From NCBI GenBank assembly GCA_947581745.1, contig CANPVW010000225.1:1-5531 (forward strand): a stretch of 5,531 nucleotides of DNA. The letters run 5' to 3'. The notes under the pieces are model-generated. The model searched no databases. It was given only the letters and a program-made list of their open reading frames with translations, and had not been told where the DNA came from. The position numbers were made by a program, and so were the translations under genes. The stretch's first letter is position 1; each line of letters begins with the position of its first letter. Of this stretch, positions 1-5,531 are shown in pieces. This DNA comes from Candidatus Benthicola azotiphorus. GTDB taxonomy: Bacteria; Gemmatimonadota; Gemmatimonadetes; Palauibacterales; Palauibacteraceae.

Positions 1-270
1 CTGGCGCTGGGCGCCGACTCGATCCGCATCATCCGCCATTTCCTCGGCCAGGGAGGACTCCTCATCGCACTCGGCGTGGGACTCGGACTGGCCGCCGCGG
101 CCGCCCTAACCCGGTTCCAGGCGGGACTCCTGTACGGCGTCAAGGCGCTCGACCCCCGAACCTATCTGATCGTCGCCGCCGTCCTGTCGGGCGCCGCGAT
201 CCTCGGGGTGCTCGTACCGGCCCGGAGGGCGAGCCGGATCGAGCCGATGCGGGTGCTGCGGGAGGAGTAG
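1..270 (+). CDS. ABC transporter permease, MacB/FtsX (ADOP-like) family, C-terminal end only
   Basis: Reading frame 1 is open from the first base to a TAG at 268-270, giving the last 89 residues of a protein that begins before the window. The visible part has the typical end of a MacB/FtsX-type permease: an LALGAD...IRIIRHFL segment leading into a glycine/alanine-rich transmembrane helix (residues about 19-37). A short extracytoplasmic-type loop with LLYGV and LDP motifs follows, then a second helix (about 55-72), and finally the conserved PARRASRIEPMRVLREE tail on the cytoplasmic side. In this family the permease works with an ATP-binding subunit in mechanotransmission or export of peptides, drugs or lipoproteins. 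In ADOP proteins two such FtsX units are fused in one long chain. The LLYGV...DP and PARRAxRxxPMxxLRxE pattern fits ADOP best, but the missing N-terminal part prevents proof. The substrate is unknown. Confidence 0.88.
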   Translation: MALGADSIRIIRHFLGQGGLLIALGVGLGLAAAAALTRFQAGLLYGVKALDPRTYLIVAAVLSGAAILGVLVPARRASRIEPMRVLREE

Positions 271-333
271 GGCGATCGGCTGCGCCCCGTGACGCGGTCT
301 CTGCGGCCCGCTTGATTCCGACCTTCGAGGTGT

Positions 334-356
334 GGCGCGCGTTGAATGGCCGCGCC
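334..356 (+). terminator. GC-rich hairpin after the permease gene, weak terminator candidate
   Basis: GGCGCG at 334-339 is perfectly complementary to CGCGCC at 351-356, with an 11-base loop. It lies 64 bases after the permease stop codon and before the glsB-like gene. No U-tract follows directly; the nearest T-rich stretch is TATTTT at 370-375. It could be a factor-dependent or imperfect terminator, or a chance stem in GC-rich DNA. Confidence 0.2.
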
Positions 357-435
357 GGTTCCACTCGCGTATTTTGAGAACGGACCTCACCCCTTCTCCT
401 CGTACAGATCGGCGAGTGGCCCCGTCACCCGTCGC

Positions 436-442
436 AGGGAGG
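436..442 (+). promoter_or_regulatory. Strong ribosome binding site that fixes the start of the small membrane protein
   Basis: AGGGAGG lies five bases upstream of the ATG at 448, an optimal Shine-Dalgarno match and spacing. It decides the start: the in-frame ATG at 346 would add 34 residues of non-membrane, low-similarity sequence and has no comparable site. Confidence 0.85.
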
Positions 443-447
443 CACGA

Positions 448-696
448 ATGAACTGGATCGTCACCATCGTCATCGGCGGCATCGTCGGTTGGGTCGCCAG
501 CAAGCTCATGAAGACCGACGCGCAGATGGGGCTCCTCGCCAACATCGTCGTCGGAATCGTCGGCGCGAGCGTCGGCTTCTGGCTCGCGGGAATGCTGGGA
601 CTCCTCGCCGCGGGACCGATCGCCGCCTGGATCGTGGCCATCGCCGGCGCCATGGTGCTGATCTTCCTCCTGAAGGCGATCGGGATCTTCAAGTAG
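448..696 (+). CDS. GlsB/YeaQ/YmgE family (transglycosylase-associated) small membrane protein
   Basis: This is a complete 82-residue protein, the usual length for the family (E. coli YeaQ and YmgE are of similar size). It is almost entirely hydrophobic, with three predicted transmembrane helices at about residues 2-19, 28-50 and 56-79. It carries family-like features: an N-terminal NWIVTIVIGGIVGWVASK segment, the short polar KTDAQMG turn, a glycine-patterned second helix (NIVVGIVGASVG), and a final KAIGIFK basic end. The family (Pfam Transgly_assoc) sits in the inner membrane and is often linked to stress response, but its molecular function is not established; the 'transglycosylase-associated' name is historical. 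It stands alone, 177 bases after the permease stop and 352 bases before the next gene, so it is probably its own transcription unit. No convincing sigma70 promoter is visible upstream, although 366-380 is locally AT-rich. Confidence 0.9.
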   Translation: MNWIVTIVIGGIVGWVASKLMKTDAQMGLLANIVVGIVGASVGFWLAGMLGLLAAGPIAAWIVAIAGAMVLIFLLKAIGIFK

Positions 697-731
697 GCGG
701 CGGAGTCCTCCTCCAAGCGAATCGGGCAGCA

Positions 732-789
732 TCCGCAATCTGTAGACGGTCTGCCACAGGTTGCCGGACGGAAGTGTATGGGTTGCGGA
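732..789. repeat. Inverted repeat, 9 bp with one G-U, 40-base interior
   Basis: TCCGCAATC (732-740) can pair with GGTTGCGGA (781-789): seven perfect pairs, one T-G wobble and a closing C-G pair. The interior carries AGACGGTCT (744-752), itself a short palindrome, and GGTTGC occurs twice (759-764 and 781-786, 22 bases apart). It lies 35 bases after the glsB-like stop codon. A stem of this quality can arise by chance; its placement one base before the next, stronger stem is the main reason to list it. Confidence 0.35.
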
Positions 790-790
790 G

Positions 791-833
791 ACCCTGCACG
801 CAAATACCCACTTCCCCACTTTCCGTGCAGGGT
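791..833. repeat. Perfect 10-bp inverted repeat around a C-rich loop
   Basis: ACCCTGCACG (791-800) and CGTGCAGGGT (824-833) are exact reverse complements, separated by 23 bases. The loop is pyrimidine-rich on the + strand and contains CCCACTT twice (807-813 and 815-821), one 8-base step apart. No U-tract follows, so it is not a standard intrinsic terminator. It could be a 3' end structure of the glsB-like transcript, a protein binding site or a structured RNA element. Function unknown. Confidence 0.55.
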
Positions 834-860
834 GCCGCACGAGCCGTCAGGAAGCGGGGG

Positions 861-890
861 CGCAGCCGGACGCAGCGGGTGGCGCTCGGA
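861..890 (+). repeat. Imperfect 10-base direct repeats upstream of the promoter
   Basis: CGCAGCCGGA (861-870) and CGCAGCGGGT (871-880) share 7 of 10 positions including CGCAGC. A third unit, GGCGCTCGGA (881-890), matches the first at 6 of 10. They are spaced one DNA turn apart and end nine bases before the -35 hexamer. OmpR/SARP-type winged-helix proteins are known to bind direct repeats in such positions, so an operator is possible, but GC-rich chance similarity is equally possible. Confidence 0.25.
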
Positions 891-896
891 CCCGGC

Positions 897-907
897 CGGT
901 TGAACCG
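897..907. promoter_or_regulatory. Palindrome overlapping the -35 element, possible operator
   Basis: CGGTT-G-AACCG is a perfect palindrome with 5-base arms and a single central base. It fully contains the candidate -35 hexamer TTGAAC (900-905). A dimeric repressor bound here would block the promoter. The site is short, so the call is tentative. Confidence 0.25.
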
Positions 908-928
908 CGCCCCCGTCAGGGCTATCCT
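900..928 (+). promoter_or_regulatory. Candidate sigma70-type promoter for the large regulator gene
   Basis: TTGAAC (900-905) as -35 and TATCCT (923-928) as -10 are separated by exactly 17 bases, and each matches the consensus at four of six positions. Transcription would begin near 935, giving a leader of roughly 115 bases before the ATG at 1049. It lies downstream of both larger inverted repeats, so those would not be in this transcript. Confidence 0.45.
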
Positions 929-1005
929 TCGGAACAGCCAGAAACTCGCGAAGTGGCAGGCCCCGCCCTCTTCGCGCCGTGACACCTGAACGAGGCTCGC
1001 CGCAT

Positions 1006-1019
1006 CCCCGCTCGCGGGG
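1006..1019 (+). other. Small GC hairpin in the leader of the regulator gene
   Basis: CCCCG (1006-1010) pairs with CGGGG (1015-1019) across the 4-base loop CTCG. It covers the only G-rich stretch upstream of the start codons and ends 29 bases before the ATG at 1049 and 14 bases before the GTG at 1034. It could lower translation initiation, but the stem is short. Confidence 0.25.
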
Positions 1020-1048
1020 GTCGCAGCCCGTCCGTGCGGCTCGAACCC

Positions 1049-4000
1049 ATGTACCGACTCGACGTGCTGGGGCCCCCTCGCCTGATCGGGCCGGACGGCT
1101 CGCCCGCCGACCTGGCGCTCGGCAAGCCGTTCGCGGTACTCGTCTTCCTCGCCCTCACCGACACCCCTCCGACCCGCAAGGAGCTGGCGCGCCTGTTCTG
1201 GCCGTCCTCCGAGCCGCGTAACGCCCGCCAGTCGGTGCGCCAGACGCTGTCCATCCTCCGCCGGGCGACGGAGGCCGACCTGTTCGAGTCCGACGATCCG
1301 GTGAAGCTGCGGCGCGGTGCGCTCCAGACGGACGTCGAAGCGCTGCGGCTCGCGGTGGAGGAAGGCGACGTCGAGGCCGCCGAAGCGCTGTGGCGCGGCC
1401 GGTTCATGCAGGAGTTCGCGCTTCCCGACGCGCCGGAGTGGACCCGCTGGGTCGAGACGAGGGAGATGGCCCTCGAGACCGGGCTCGTGCACCTGCTCGC
1501 CGCCGACGCCCGGGTTCTCCGGCAGCGGCACGACGCGGAGGGCGCGATCGGGCGGCTGGAGAAGGCGATCGCGATCGACCCGTACCGGGAGGCCGTGCAC
1601 GCGGATCTCGTCGAGTTGTTCCTGGAGACCGGTCAGCTGTCGAAGGCGGCGACGGCGATCGGGCGGGCCCGCGAGATGCTGGGACCCGGGACCGAGTCCG
1701 TAGAGCGCATGGCGACGCGGCTCGAACGGCGCCTCCGGAGGCAGGACCCGGAAGCGAACGGTGGAGCCGAACGCGCCCCGTCGACAGAAACCGCCCTGCT
1801 TCGCACCGAGCTCGTCGGCCGGACCCGCGAGATGTCGATCCTGCTCGAAGCGTGGCGGCGAGCGATGGGAACGTCGCCGGCGGTCGCGGTGATCACCGGG
1901 AGGGCCGGCGTCGGGAAGACCCGGCTCACCGAGGAGCTGGCGGACTTCGCGCGCGGACAGGGAGCGGCCGTCGTCCGGATCACGGGCGAACGGGCCGAGC
2001 GCTCTCTCCAGTGGGGCAGCGTCGCCGAGCTGGCCCGCGAGCTGCGCCGACTGTCTCCCGCCATCCCGTTCGACGCGAGTGCCCGGGCCGGGACGTTCGA
2101 GTCCGCGGCCGTGGTCGGGTCGCTGGCGGCACTCGTGTCGAGTGTCGCCGCCCGGCAGCCGCTCCTCGTCGTGATCGACGAGGCCCAGTGGATCGATGCG
2201 GCCTCCCGGGCCGTCCTCAGCCGGCTCGCCAGGTCGCTGGACGCGGCCCACTGCATGCTGGTCGTCTGTCTGCAGGACGAAGAGACCGACGGGGCGGGCC
2301 GCGATTTCGCGGACGCGCTCGAGCGGGCGGACGGCGCGCTCCGGGTTCCGCTCGGCGCTCTCTCGGACGGGGACGTGCGAGAGATGATCGCGATCATGGT
2401 GGCGGTCCCGGACGACGACGGCACGGAGTTCCGCGAGCAGCTGACCGCCGCCGCGGCCGGCAACCCACTGTACCTGACCGAGCTGCTGCGGGCCCTGGTC
2501 GACGAAGGGGTCCTGGTGGCGGGCGAGGACGGTCTCCGACTCGCCACCGATCGCCTCCCCGATCCCCTGCCCCTCCCGAAGAGCGTGCGCGAGCTCCTGC
2601 ATCGGCGTCTCGGGGCGCTGTCCGATCCGTCGGTAGCGTTCGTCGCGCACCTGGCGCAGATGGGAGGAAAGGCGCGGCTGGCAGCGGTGCGCGAGCGATC
2701 CGACCTCTCGGAGGGGGAGCTGGCGAGGGCGGCCGGAGAACTGCTGGCCGCCGGGATCGTGCAGTGGTCCGACCCGGAGATCGTCTCGTTCCCGCACGAC
2801 CGGCTGCTGCGGGCGGTGCTCGAGGACTTCCCGGTCGGGGGAAGCGAAGCGGCGGGACGACGGTGGCCCGCCCGGCTGGTGGGCGCGGCCGTCGTGATCG
2901 GCGTGCTGCTCTCAGCGGCTTTCCTGTTGAACGGACGGCTCGGGCGCCGAGCGGCGGAGGCGGCCCCGTACGGAGGCGGCCTGATCCTCCTCTACGCGAG
3001 CGACTCCACGGTATACGAGATCGATCCGCGGATCGGCCCGCCGTCGGAATGGCGTGCTCGGCCCACCCGTTTCTGGCACCCGTCAGACACGGAGCGCTCG
3101 GGTCCGTTCCGACTGGCGAGCGGCGACACCGTGTGGTACGCCCGCAGCTATCGGCCGGGCGCCCCGCCCGGCGTGATCGAGGTGCGGAACGACGGCACAC
3201 GGCGGGAGCTGATCCGCATGGACGGAGACGTGAACCTGCCGTGGGCCTCCCCGGACGGACGGTACATCACGTACAAGGCGCAGAACCCGGAAGCCGAGGA
3301 GTACTGGACGGACCTGTTCGTCGCGCGGACGGACGGATCGGAGGCGCGCCGGATTCTGGCCTACGATGGCACGATCACGGACCCGGTGTGGTCGCAGGGT
3401 GGCCACTACATCTCGACCTCAGTCATCGGCGAGGTGGACACGCTCCTCGTCCTGACGCCCGACGGCACGAGGGTCGCCGAGATCGCCGTCGACCGGGCCA
3501 GCCGGCCGGCATGGTGCGGAGCGACCGACACCCTGGTCAGCATCGTGCGCATGGGAGATCAGCGGGCGCTGCTCGTCCTCGACGTGGGGGAACGGAGGAC
3601 CGACGTCATAGCCGACGCTGACGCACTGTTCCCCAACGTCGCGTGCTCCCCGGACGGTTCCGCACTGATCTACGACCGGGCGGTGGACGGGAGGAGGGCG
3701 ACCGTGCTCAGAGAGTTGACCTCCGGTCGGCTTGACGTGCTTCCTTCCCTTGGGAACCTGCACTTTCTCGACTGGATCCCCGACGGGGGAATTCCCGTGC
3801 CGGTCCGCGTCGCGCTCGACACCCATCGCGCGACGCTCGCCTGGGGGACCTCGCGCACCCTGGACCACGAGGTGGTCCTGTCTGACAGCACCGGGACCCC
3901 GGGCGAGGTCACCTGGAGCTCGTCCGATCCGGCAGTCGCATCGGTATCCTCGGACGGCCGCATCTCGGCGAATTTCCCGGGCCGGGCGTGGATCCGCGCT

Positions 4001-4684
4001 TCGCTCGATGGCTGGCTGGCCGATAGCGCGGAGATCGTCGTGCCGGAGGCGCAGCCGGCGACACTTCTGTTCCAGGAACGATTCCAGACTCTCGACTCGA
4101 CCGTCTGGATGCCGGTCGGGCAACCGACGCCGAGCGTCGTGCGCCTCGAGGACGGCCCCGCTCTCAGCCTCGAGGGAGACGGTATCTTCAAGGACGGCGT
4201 CGTCTCGAGACAGGCGTTCGACGTCACGGGCGGAGCGACGCTCGAATTCGCCTTCCGCCTGAACCCGACCGTGGACCACCACCAGCGGCTGATCGTCAGC
4301 CTGGTCAGCGCCGACCCGATCCCGGGGGAGGAGGCGGCCTATCCGGCGGGCTGGAGTCGCCGCGTGACGTTTGGCCTGTCCTATCCCGCGAGCGAGGAGC
4401 TTCGCTTCGACCCGACGGAGATCCACATCGGCTCGACCTCCGGGGAGCCACAGTCCGTTTTCGTGCCCGGGTTGCTGCCGACCGACGCGTGGGTCAACGT
4501 CGCGCTGCAACTGCGACCGGACGGCATTCTGCAGCTGTACCTCGAGCACGCGCTCGAGGGAGAGTCGCGGCTGCGGGTGGTGGCGAACCCGGACGACCGG
4601 TTCCGGATCGAGATCACCGGGGCCGCGGTCGGCACGGAGGTGCTGGTGCGGGACGTGCGGCTGTGGGAGGGCGTGCGCTACTAG
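1049..4684 (+). CDS. Membrane-spanning BTAD/STAND-ATPase regulator with TolB-like propeller, BIg2 and LamG-like C-terminal domains
   Basis: The 1211-residue protein is built in order as follows. Residues 1-92 form an OmpR-like winged helix (MYRLDVLGPPRLIG start; LARLFWP...ARQSVRQTLSILRR recognition region). Residues 95-234 are a BTAD helical domain. A STAND/AAA ATPase follows from residue 254, with Walker A GRAGVGKT at 284-291, Walker B LLVVIDE at 372-378, GNPLYLTELL from 471 and FPHDRLLRAVLED from 581. One transmembrane helix spans 610-627. A TolB/PD40-like propeller covers about 642-915 (SPDG at 734 and 867), a BIg2 domain about 919-998 (VTWSSSDPAVASVS), and a concanavalin/LamG-like jelly-roll about 1003-1211. 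BTAD-ATPase proteins (SARP, MalT-like) activate transcription; here the DNA-binding half should be cytoplasmic and the rest extracytoplasmic. ATG 1049 is chosen because the domain begins there; GTG 1034 would add five residues. Neither has a clear Shine-Dalgarno. Target genes and ligand are unknown. Confidence 0.9.
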   Translation: MYRLDVLGPPRLIGPDGSPADLALGKPFAVLVFLALTDTPPTRKELARLFWPSSEPRNARQSVRQTLSILRRATEADLFESDDPVKLRRGALQTDVEALRLAVEEGDVEAAEALWRGRFMQEFALPDAPEWTRWVETREMALETGLVHLLAADARVLRQRHDAEGAIGRLEKAIAIDPYREAVHADLVELFLETGQLSKAATAIGRAREMLGPGTESVERMATRLERRLRRQDPEANGGAERAPSTETALLRTELVGRTREMSILLEAWRRAMGTSPAVAVITGRAGVGKTRLTEELADFARGQGAAVVRITGERAERSLQWGSVAELARELRRLSPAIPFDASARAGTFESAAVVGSLAALVSSVAARQPLLVVIDEAQWIDAASRAVLSRLARSLDAAHCMLVVCLQDEETDGAGRDFADALERADGALRVPLGALSDGDVREMIAIMVAVPDDDGTEFREQLTAAAAGNPLYLTELLRALVDEGVLVAGEDGLRLATDRLPDPLPLPKSVRELLHRRLGALSDPSVAFVAHLAQMGGKARLAAVRERSDLSEGELARAAGELLAAGIVQWSDPEIVSFPHDRLLRAVLEDFPVGGSEAAGRRWPARLVGAAVVIGVLLSAAFLLNGRLGRRAAEAAPYGGGLILLYASDSTVYEIDPRIGPPSEWRARPTRFWHPSDTERSGPFRLASGDTVWYARSYRPGAPPGVIEVRNDGTRRELIRMDGDVNLPWASPDGRYITYKAQNPEAEEYWTDLFVARTDGSEARRILAYDGTITDPVWSQGGHYISTSVIGEVDTLLVLTPDGTRVAEIAVDRASRPAWCGATDTLVSIVRMGDQRALLVLDVGERRTDVIADADALFPNVACSPDGSALIYDRAVDGRRATVLRELTSGRLDVLPSLGNLHFLDWIPDGGIPVPVRVALDTHRATLAWGTSRTLDHEVVLSDSTGTPGEVTWSSSDPAVASVSSDGRISANFPGRAWIRASLDGWLADSAEIVVPEAQPATLLFQERFQTLDSTVWMPVGQPTPSVVRLEDGPALSLEGDGIFKDGVVSRQAFDVTGGATLEFAFRLNPTVDHHQRLIVSLVSADPIPGEEAAYPAGWSRRVTFGLSYPASEELRFDPTEIHIGSTSGEPQSVFVPGLLPTDAWVNVALQLRPDGILQLYLEHALEGESRLRVVANPDDRFRIEITGAAVGTEVLVRDVRLWEGVRY
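2876..2929 (+). other. Transmembrane helix coding segment dividing the regulator
   Basis: Residues 610-627 (LVGAAVVIGVLLSAAFLL) are an uninterrupted hydrophobic stretch, the only one of this kind in the protein. Arginines flank both ends (RRWPAR before, NGRLGRR after), so the positive-inside rule does not settle topology. The DNA-binding and ATPase domains must be cytoplasmic, which puts the propeller, Ig-like and jelly-roll domains outside. Confidence 0.85.
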
Positions 4685-4693
4685 GGTCCTCAG

Positions 4694-4718
4694 GGCTGGC
4701 GGCGACCTTCAGCCGGCC
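4694..4718. terminator. Stem-loop between convergent genes, weak terminator candidate
   Basis: GGCTGGC (4694-4700) pairs with GCCGGCC (4712-4718) with one T-G wobble and an 11-base loop in + strand RNA. An alternative perfect 6-bp pairing is GCTGGC 4695-4700 with GCCAGC 4716-4721. It spans the 24-base gap between the convergent stop codons and enters the end of the opposing gene. No T-run follows on either strand, so termination here is uncertain. Confidence 0.25.
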
Positions 4719-5531
4719 AGCAGATCCTCCAGCGCGGTGCGGGCTGTCTCGAGCTGCGGGAGGTCGGGATCCGCCTCTTCCCACGCCTGCAGGAAGCGGA
4801 TATAGGCGGCGCGCGCCTTCTCCCGCTCGCCGAGCTCCGTGTAGATCCCGCCGAGCCGGAAGTTGGCGAGGGAGTTGAGGTACCCGCGTCGGGTCGCCTC
4901 GAAGTAGACGGCGGCGTCCCGCAGTTGACCGTCTTCGAGGAGCAGCTCCCCGAGCCACCAGCGCATCCAGGGGTCGGCGACGGAGCCTTTTCCCTGCAGG
5001 TCCCGCAGATCCGCGATCGCCGCCGCACGGTCGGAATCGTCACCGGTTCGTGCGCGTCCGTACGCGTCGAGGGCATCGACGATCTGCTGGCGGTTCTCGG
5101 CCCTGTCCTCATCTCCTGCGTCCCGCGCCGCCGCGGCGGCGTCTCGCAGGTCCGACAACATGGCTGCGAGCGCGTCCGTCTTCCCCAGGTCCGTGAGCCC
5201 CATGCCGAGCCCGATCAGGCAATGGGTCGGGCCCTCGGCCGGCGGGCCGCACGCGCCCGGCACGAACTCCTTCTCCAGCTGCTCGCGGGGCGCCGGGCGC
5301 ACCCACCCGTCGATCGAGACCGCCTTCCAGATCCGGTCCGCGGGAGACACGTCCGGCCCGCTGAACTCTTCGACCGCCGCTCGCGCCTTGCCGCCCGTCA
5401 TGTACAGGGATCTGAGGTTGTTCGCGGCCGGCAGACGGCGCCGCCGGGCCTCCAGAAATACCGGCTCGAACGCCACCGGACGCGAAGCGTTGAGCCACAG
5501 GTCGGGGTAGATCTTCGTGAGCACCCCGTCG
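4709..5531 (-). CDS. TPR-containing protein, C-terminal part only (possible signalling protein)
   Basis: The frame is open from the window edge to a TGA at 4711-4709, giving 273 visible C-terminal residues; the start lies outside. The GTG at 5524-5522 is only an internal valine codon or a fallback start. The chain is alpha-helical in character. The last 88 residues (4712-4975) contain at least two tetratricopeptide-like helix pairs, WLGELLLEDGQLRDAAVYFEA and FRLGGIYTELGEREKARAAY, the second followed by the end motif IRFLQAWEEADPDLPQL..A...LEDLLAG. That ending (F..W..ADPDL) is common, as I recall, in large Gemmatimonadota/Acidobacteria-type proteins where TPRs follow a kinase, BTAD or propeller module. 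That makes a signalling role plausible but unproven. Its middle part (about 4976-5400) is helical with no motif I recognise. It converges on the regulator gene, 24 bases apart, so the two are not co-transcribed. Confidence 0.8.
   Translation of the reverse strand, partial: DGVLTKIYPDLWLNASRPVAFEPVFLEARRRRLPAANNLRSLYMTGGKARAAVEEFSGPDVSPADRIWKAVSIDGWVRPAPREQLEKEFVPGACGPPAEGPTHCLIGLGMGLTDLGKTDALAAMLSDLRDAAAAARDAGDEDRAENRQQIVDALDAYGRARTGDDSDRAAAIADLRDLQGKGSVADPWMRWWLGELLLEDGQLRDAAVYFEATRRGYLNSLANFRLGGIYTELGEREKARAAYIRFLQAWEEADPDLPQLETARTALEDLLAG

Larger units (their letters stand above)
697..1048. other. Non-coding intergenic region (352 bases) with inverted repeats and a promoter
   Basis: No reading frame here looks like protein. 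The frames that are open translate into arginine/proline-rich sequence lacking recognisable motifs or start signals. The region holds, in order, an inverted repeat 732-740/781-789, a perfect inverted repeat 791-800/824-833, imperfect 10-base direct repeats at 861-890, a palindrome 897-907, a promoter candidate 900-928 and a small hairpin 1006-1019. I see no tRNA or known riboswitch pattern. Confidence 0.75.

Noticed and set aside
76..270. GTG at 76 as start of a separate small gene
   Set aside because: The frame continues open to the window edge, and the upstream residues match the permease family, so 76 is an internal valine codon.
342..375. TTGAAT and TATTTT as a promoter for the small membrane protein
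   Set aside because: The spacing is 22 bases, too long for a sigma70 promoter, and no alternative pairing with better spacing was found.
346..447. N-terminal extension of the small membrane protein from ATG 346
   Set aside because: The extension is not membrane-like, would make the protein longer than the family, and the ideal AGGGAGG site directly precedes the ATG at 448.
761..982. Open frame of 73 codons in the intergenic region
   Set aside because: It has no ribosome binding site, its composition shows no fold or family features, and it overlaps the inverted repeat and promoter candidates.
689..2797. Open frame of 702 codons on the minus strand
   Set aside because: It lies antisense to the well-supported regulator gene, is rich in Arg/Gly/Pro/His without any recognisable motif, and is what strong third-position GC bias produces on the opposite strand.
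1390..3621. Open frame of 743 codons on the plus strand in another frame
   Set aside because: It is dominated by Arg, Gly, Ala and Pro with no domain motif, and overlaps the frame that carries Walker A/B, the membrane helix and propeller repeats. It is a GC-driven shadow.
3419..4549. Open frame of 376 codons on the minus strand
   Set aside because: It is antisense to the propeller, Ig-like and jelly-roll coding region, with charged low-complexity composition and no start signal.
1..5531. Search for mobile elements, CRISPR arrays, tRNA or rRNA genes
   Set aside because: No transposase or integrase motifs, no regularly spaced direct repeats of CRISPR length, no terminal inverted repeats of insertion-sequence type and no cloverleaf pattern were seen by eye.

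Overview
The window is a piece of a very GC-rich bacterial chromosome with strong third-position GC bias and long spurious open frames. Three things suggest Gemmatimonadota or a related lineage: the tail of an 'ADOP'-type (MacB/FtsX-like) ABC permease, a BTAD-type regulator fused to an ATPase and a TolB-like propeller, and a TPR protein with a characteristic C-terminus. This placement is an inference from gene style, not from a marker gene. I see no RNA gene, CRISPR array, insertion sequence or other mobile element.

Layout. Positions 1-270 hold the last 89 codons of an ABC transporter permease (+), cut by the window edge. A 177-base gap follows. Positions 448-696 encode a complete 82-residue GlsB/YeaQ/YmgE-family small membrane protein (+) with a strong ribosome binding site. 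The non-coding stretch 697-1048 holds two adjacent inverted repeats (732-789 and 791-833), a plausible sigma70-type promoter (900-928) overlapped by a short palindrome, and imperfect 10-base direct repeats just upstream of it. Positions 1049-4684 encode one 1211-residue protein (+). A 24-base gap separates it from a convergent gene (4709-5531, -), of which only the C-terminal TPR-rich 273 residues are visible.

The large protein is the main item. Its cytoplasmic half reads as an OmpR-like winged helix, a BTAD helical domain and a STAND-type AAA ATPase with intact Walker A and B motifs. It then has a single transmembrane helix, followed by an apparently extracytoplasmic half made of a TolB-like beta-propeller, a group-2 bacterial Ig-like domain and a C-terminal concanavalin/LamG-like jelly-roll. 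This looks like a membrane-spanning one-component transcription regulator that could couple an outside ligand to an ATP-dependent switch and DNA binding. The domains are read from sequence; the signalling role is inferred.

The genes do not form one obvious operon. The permease and the small membrane protein are probably independent of the regulator, which appears to have its own promoter. The convergent TPR gene may be another signalling protein, but its defining N-terminal part lies outside the window.
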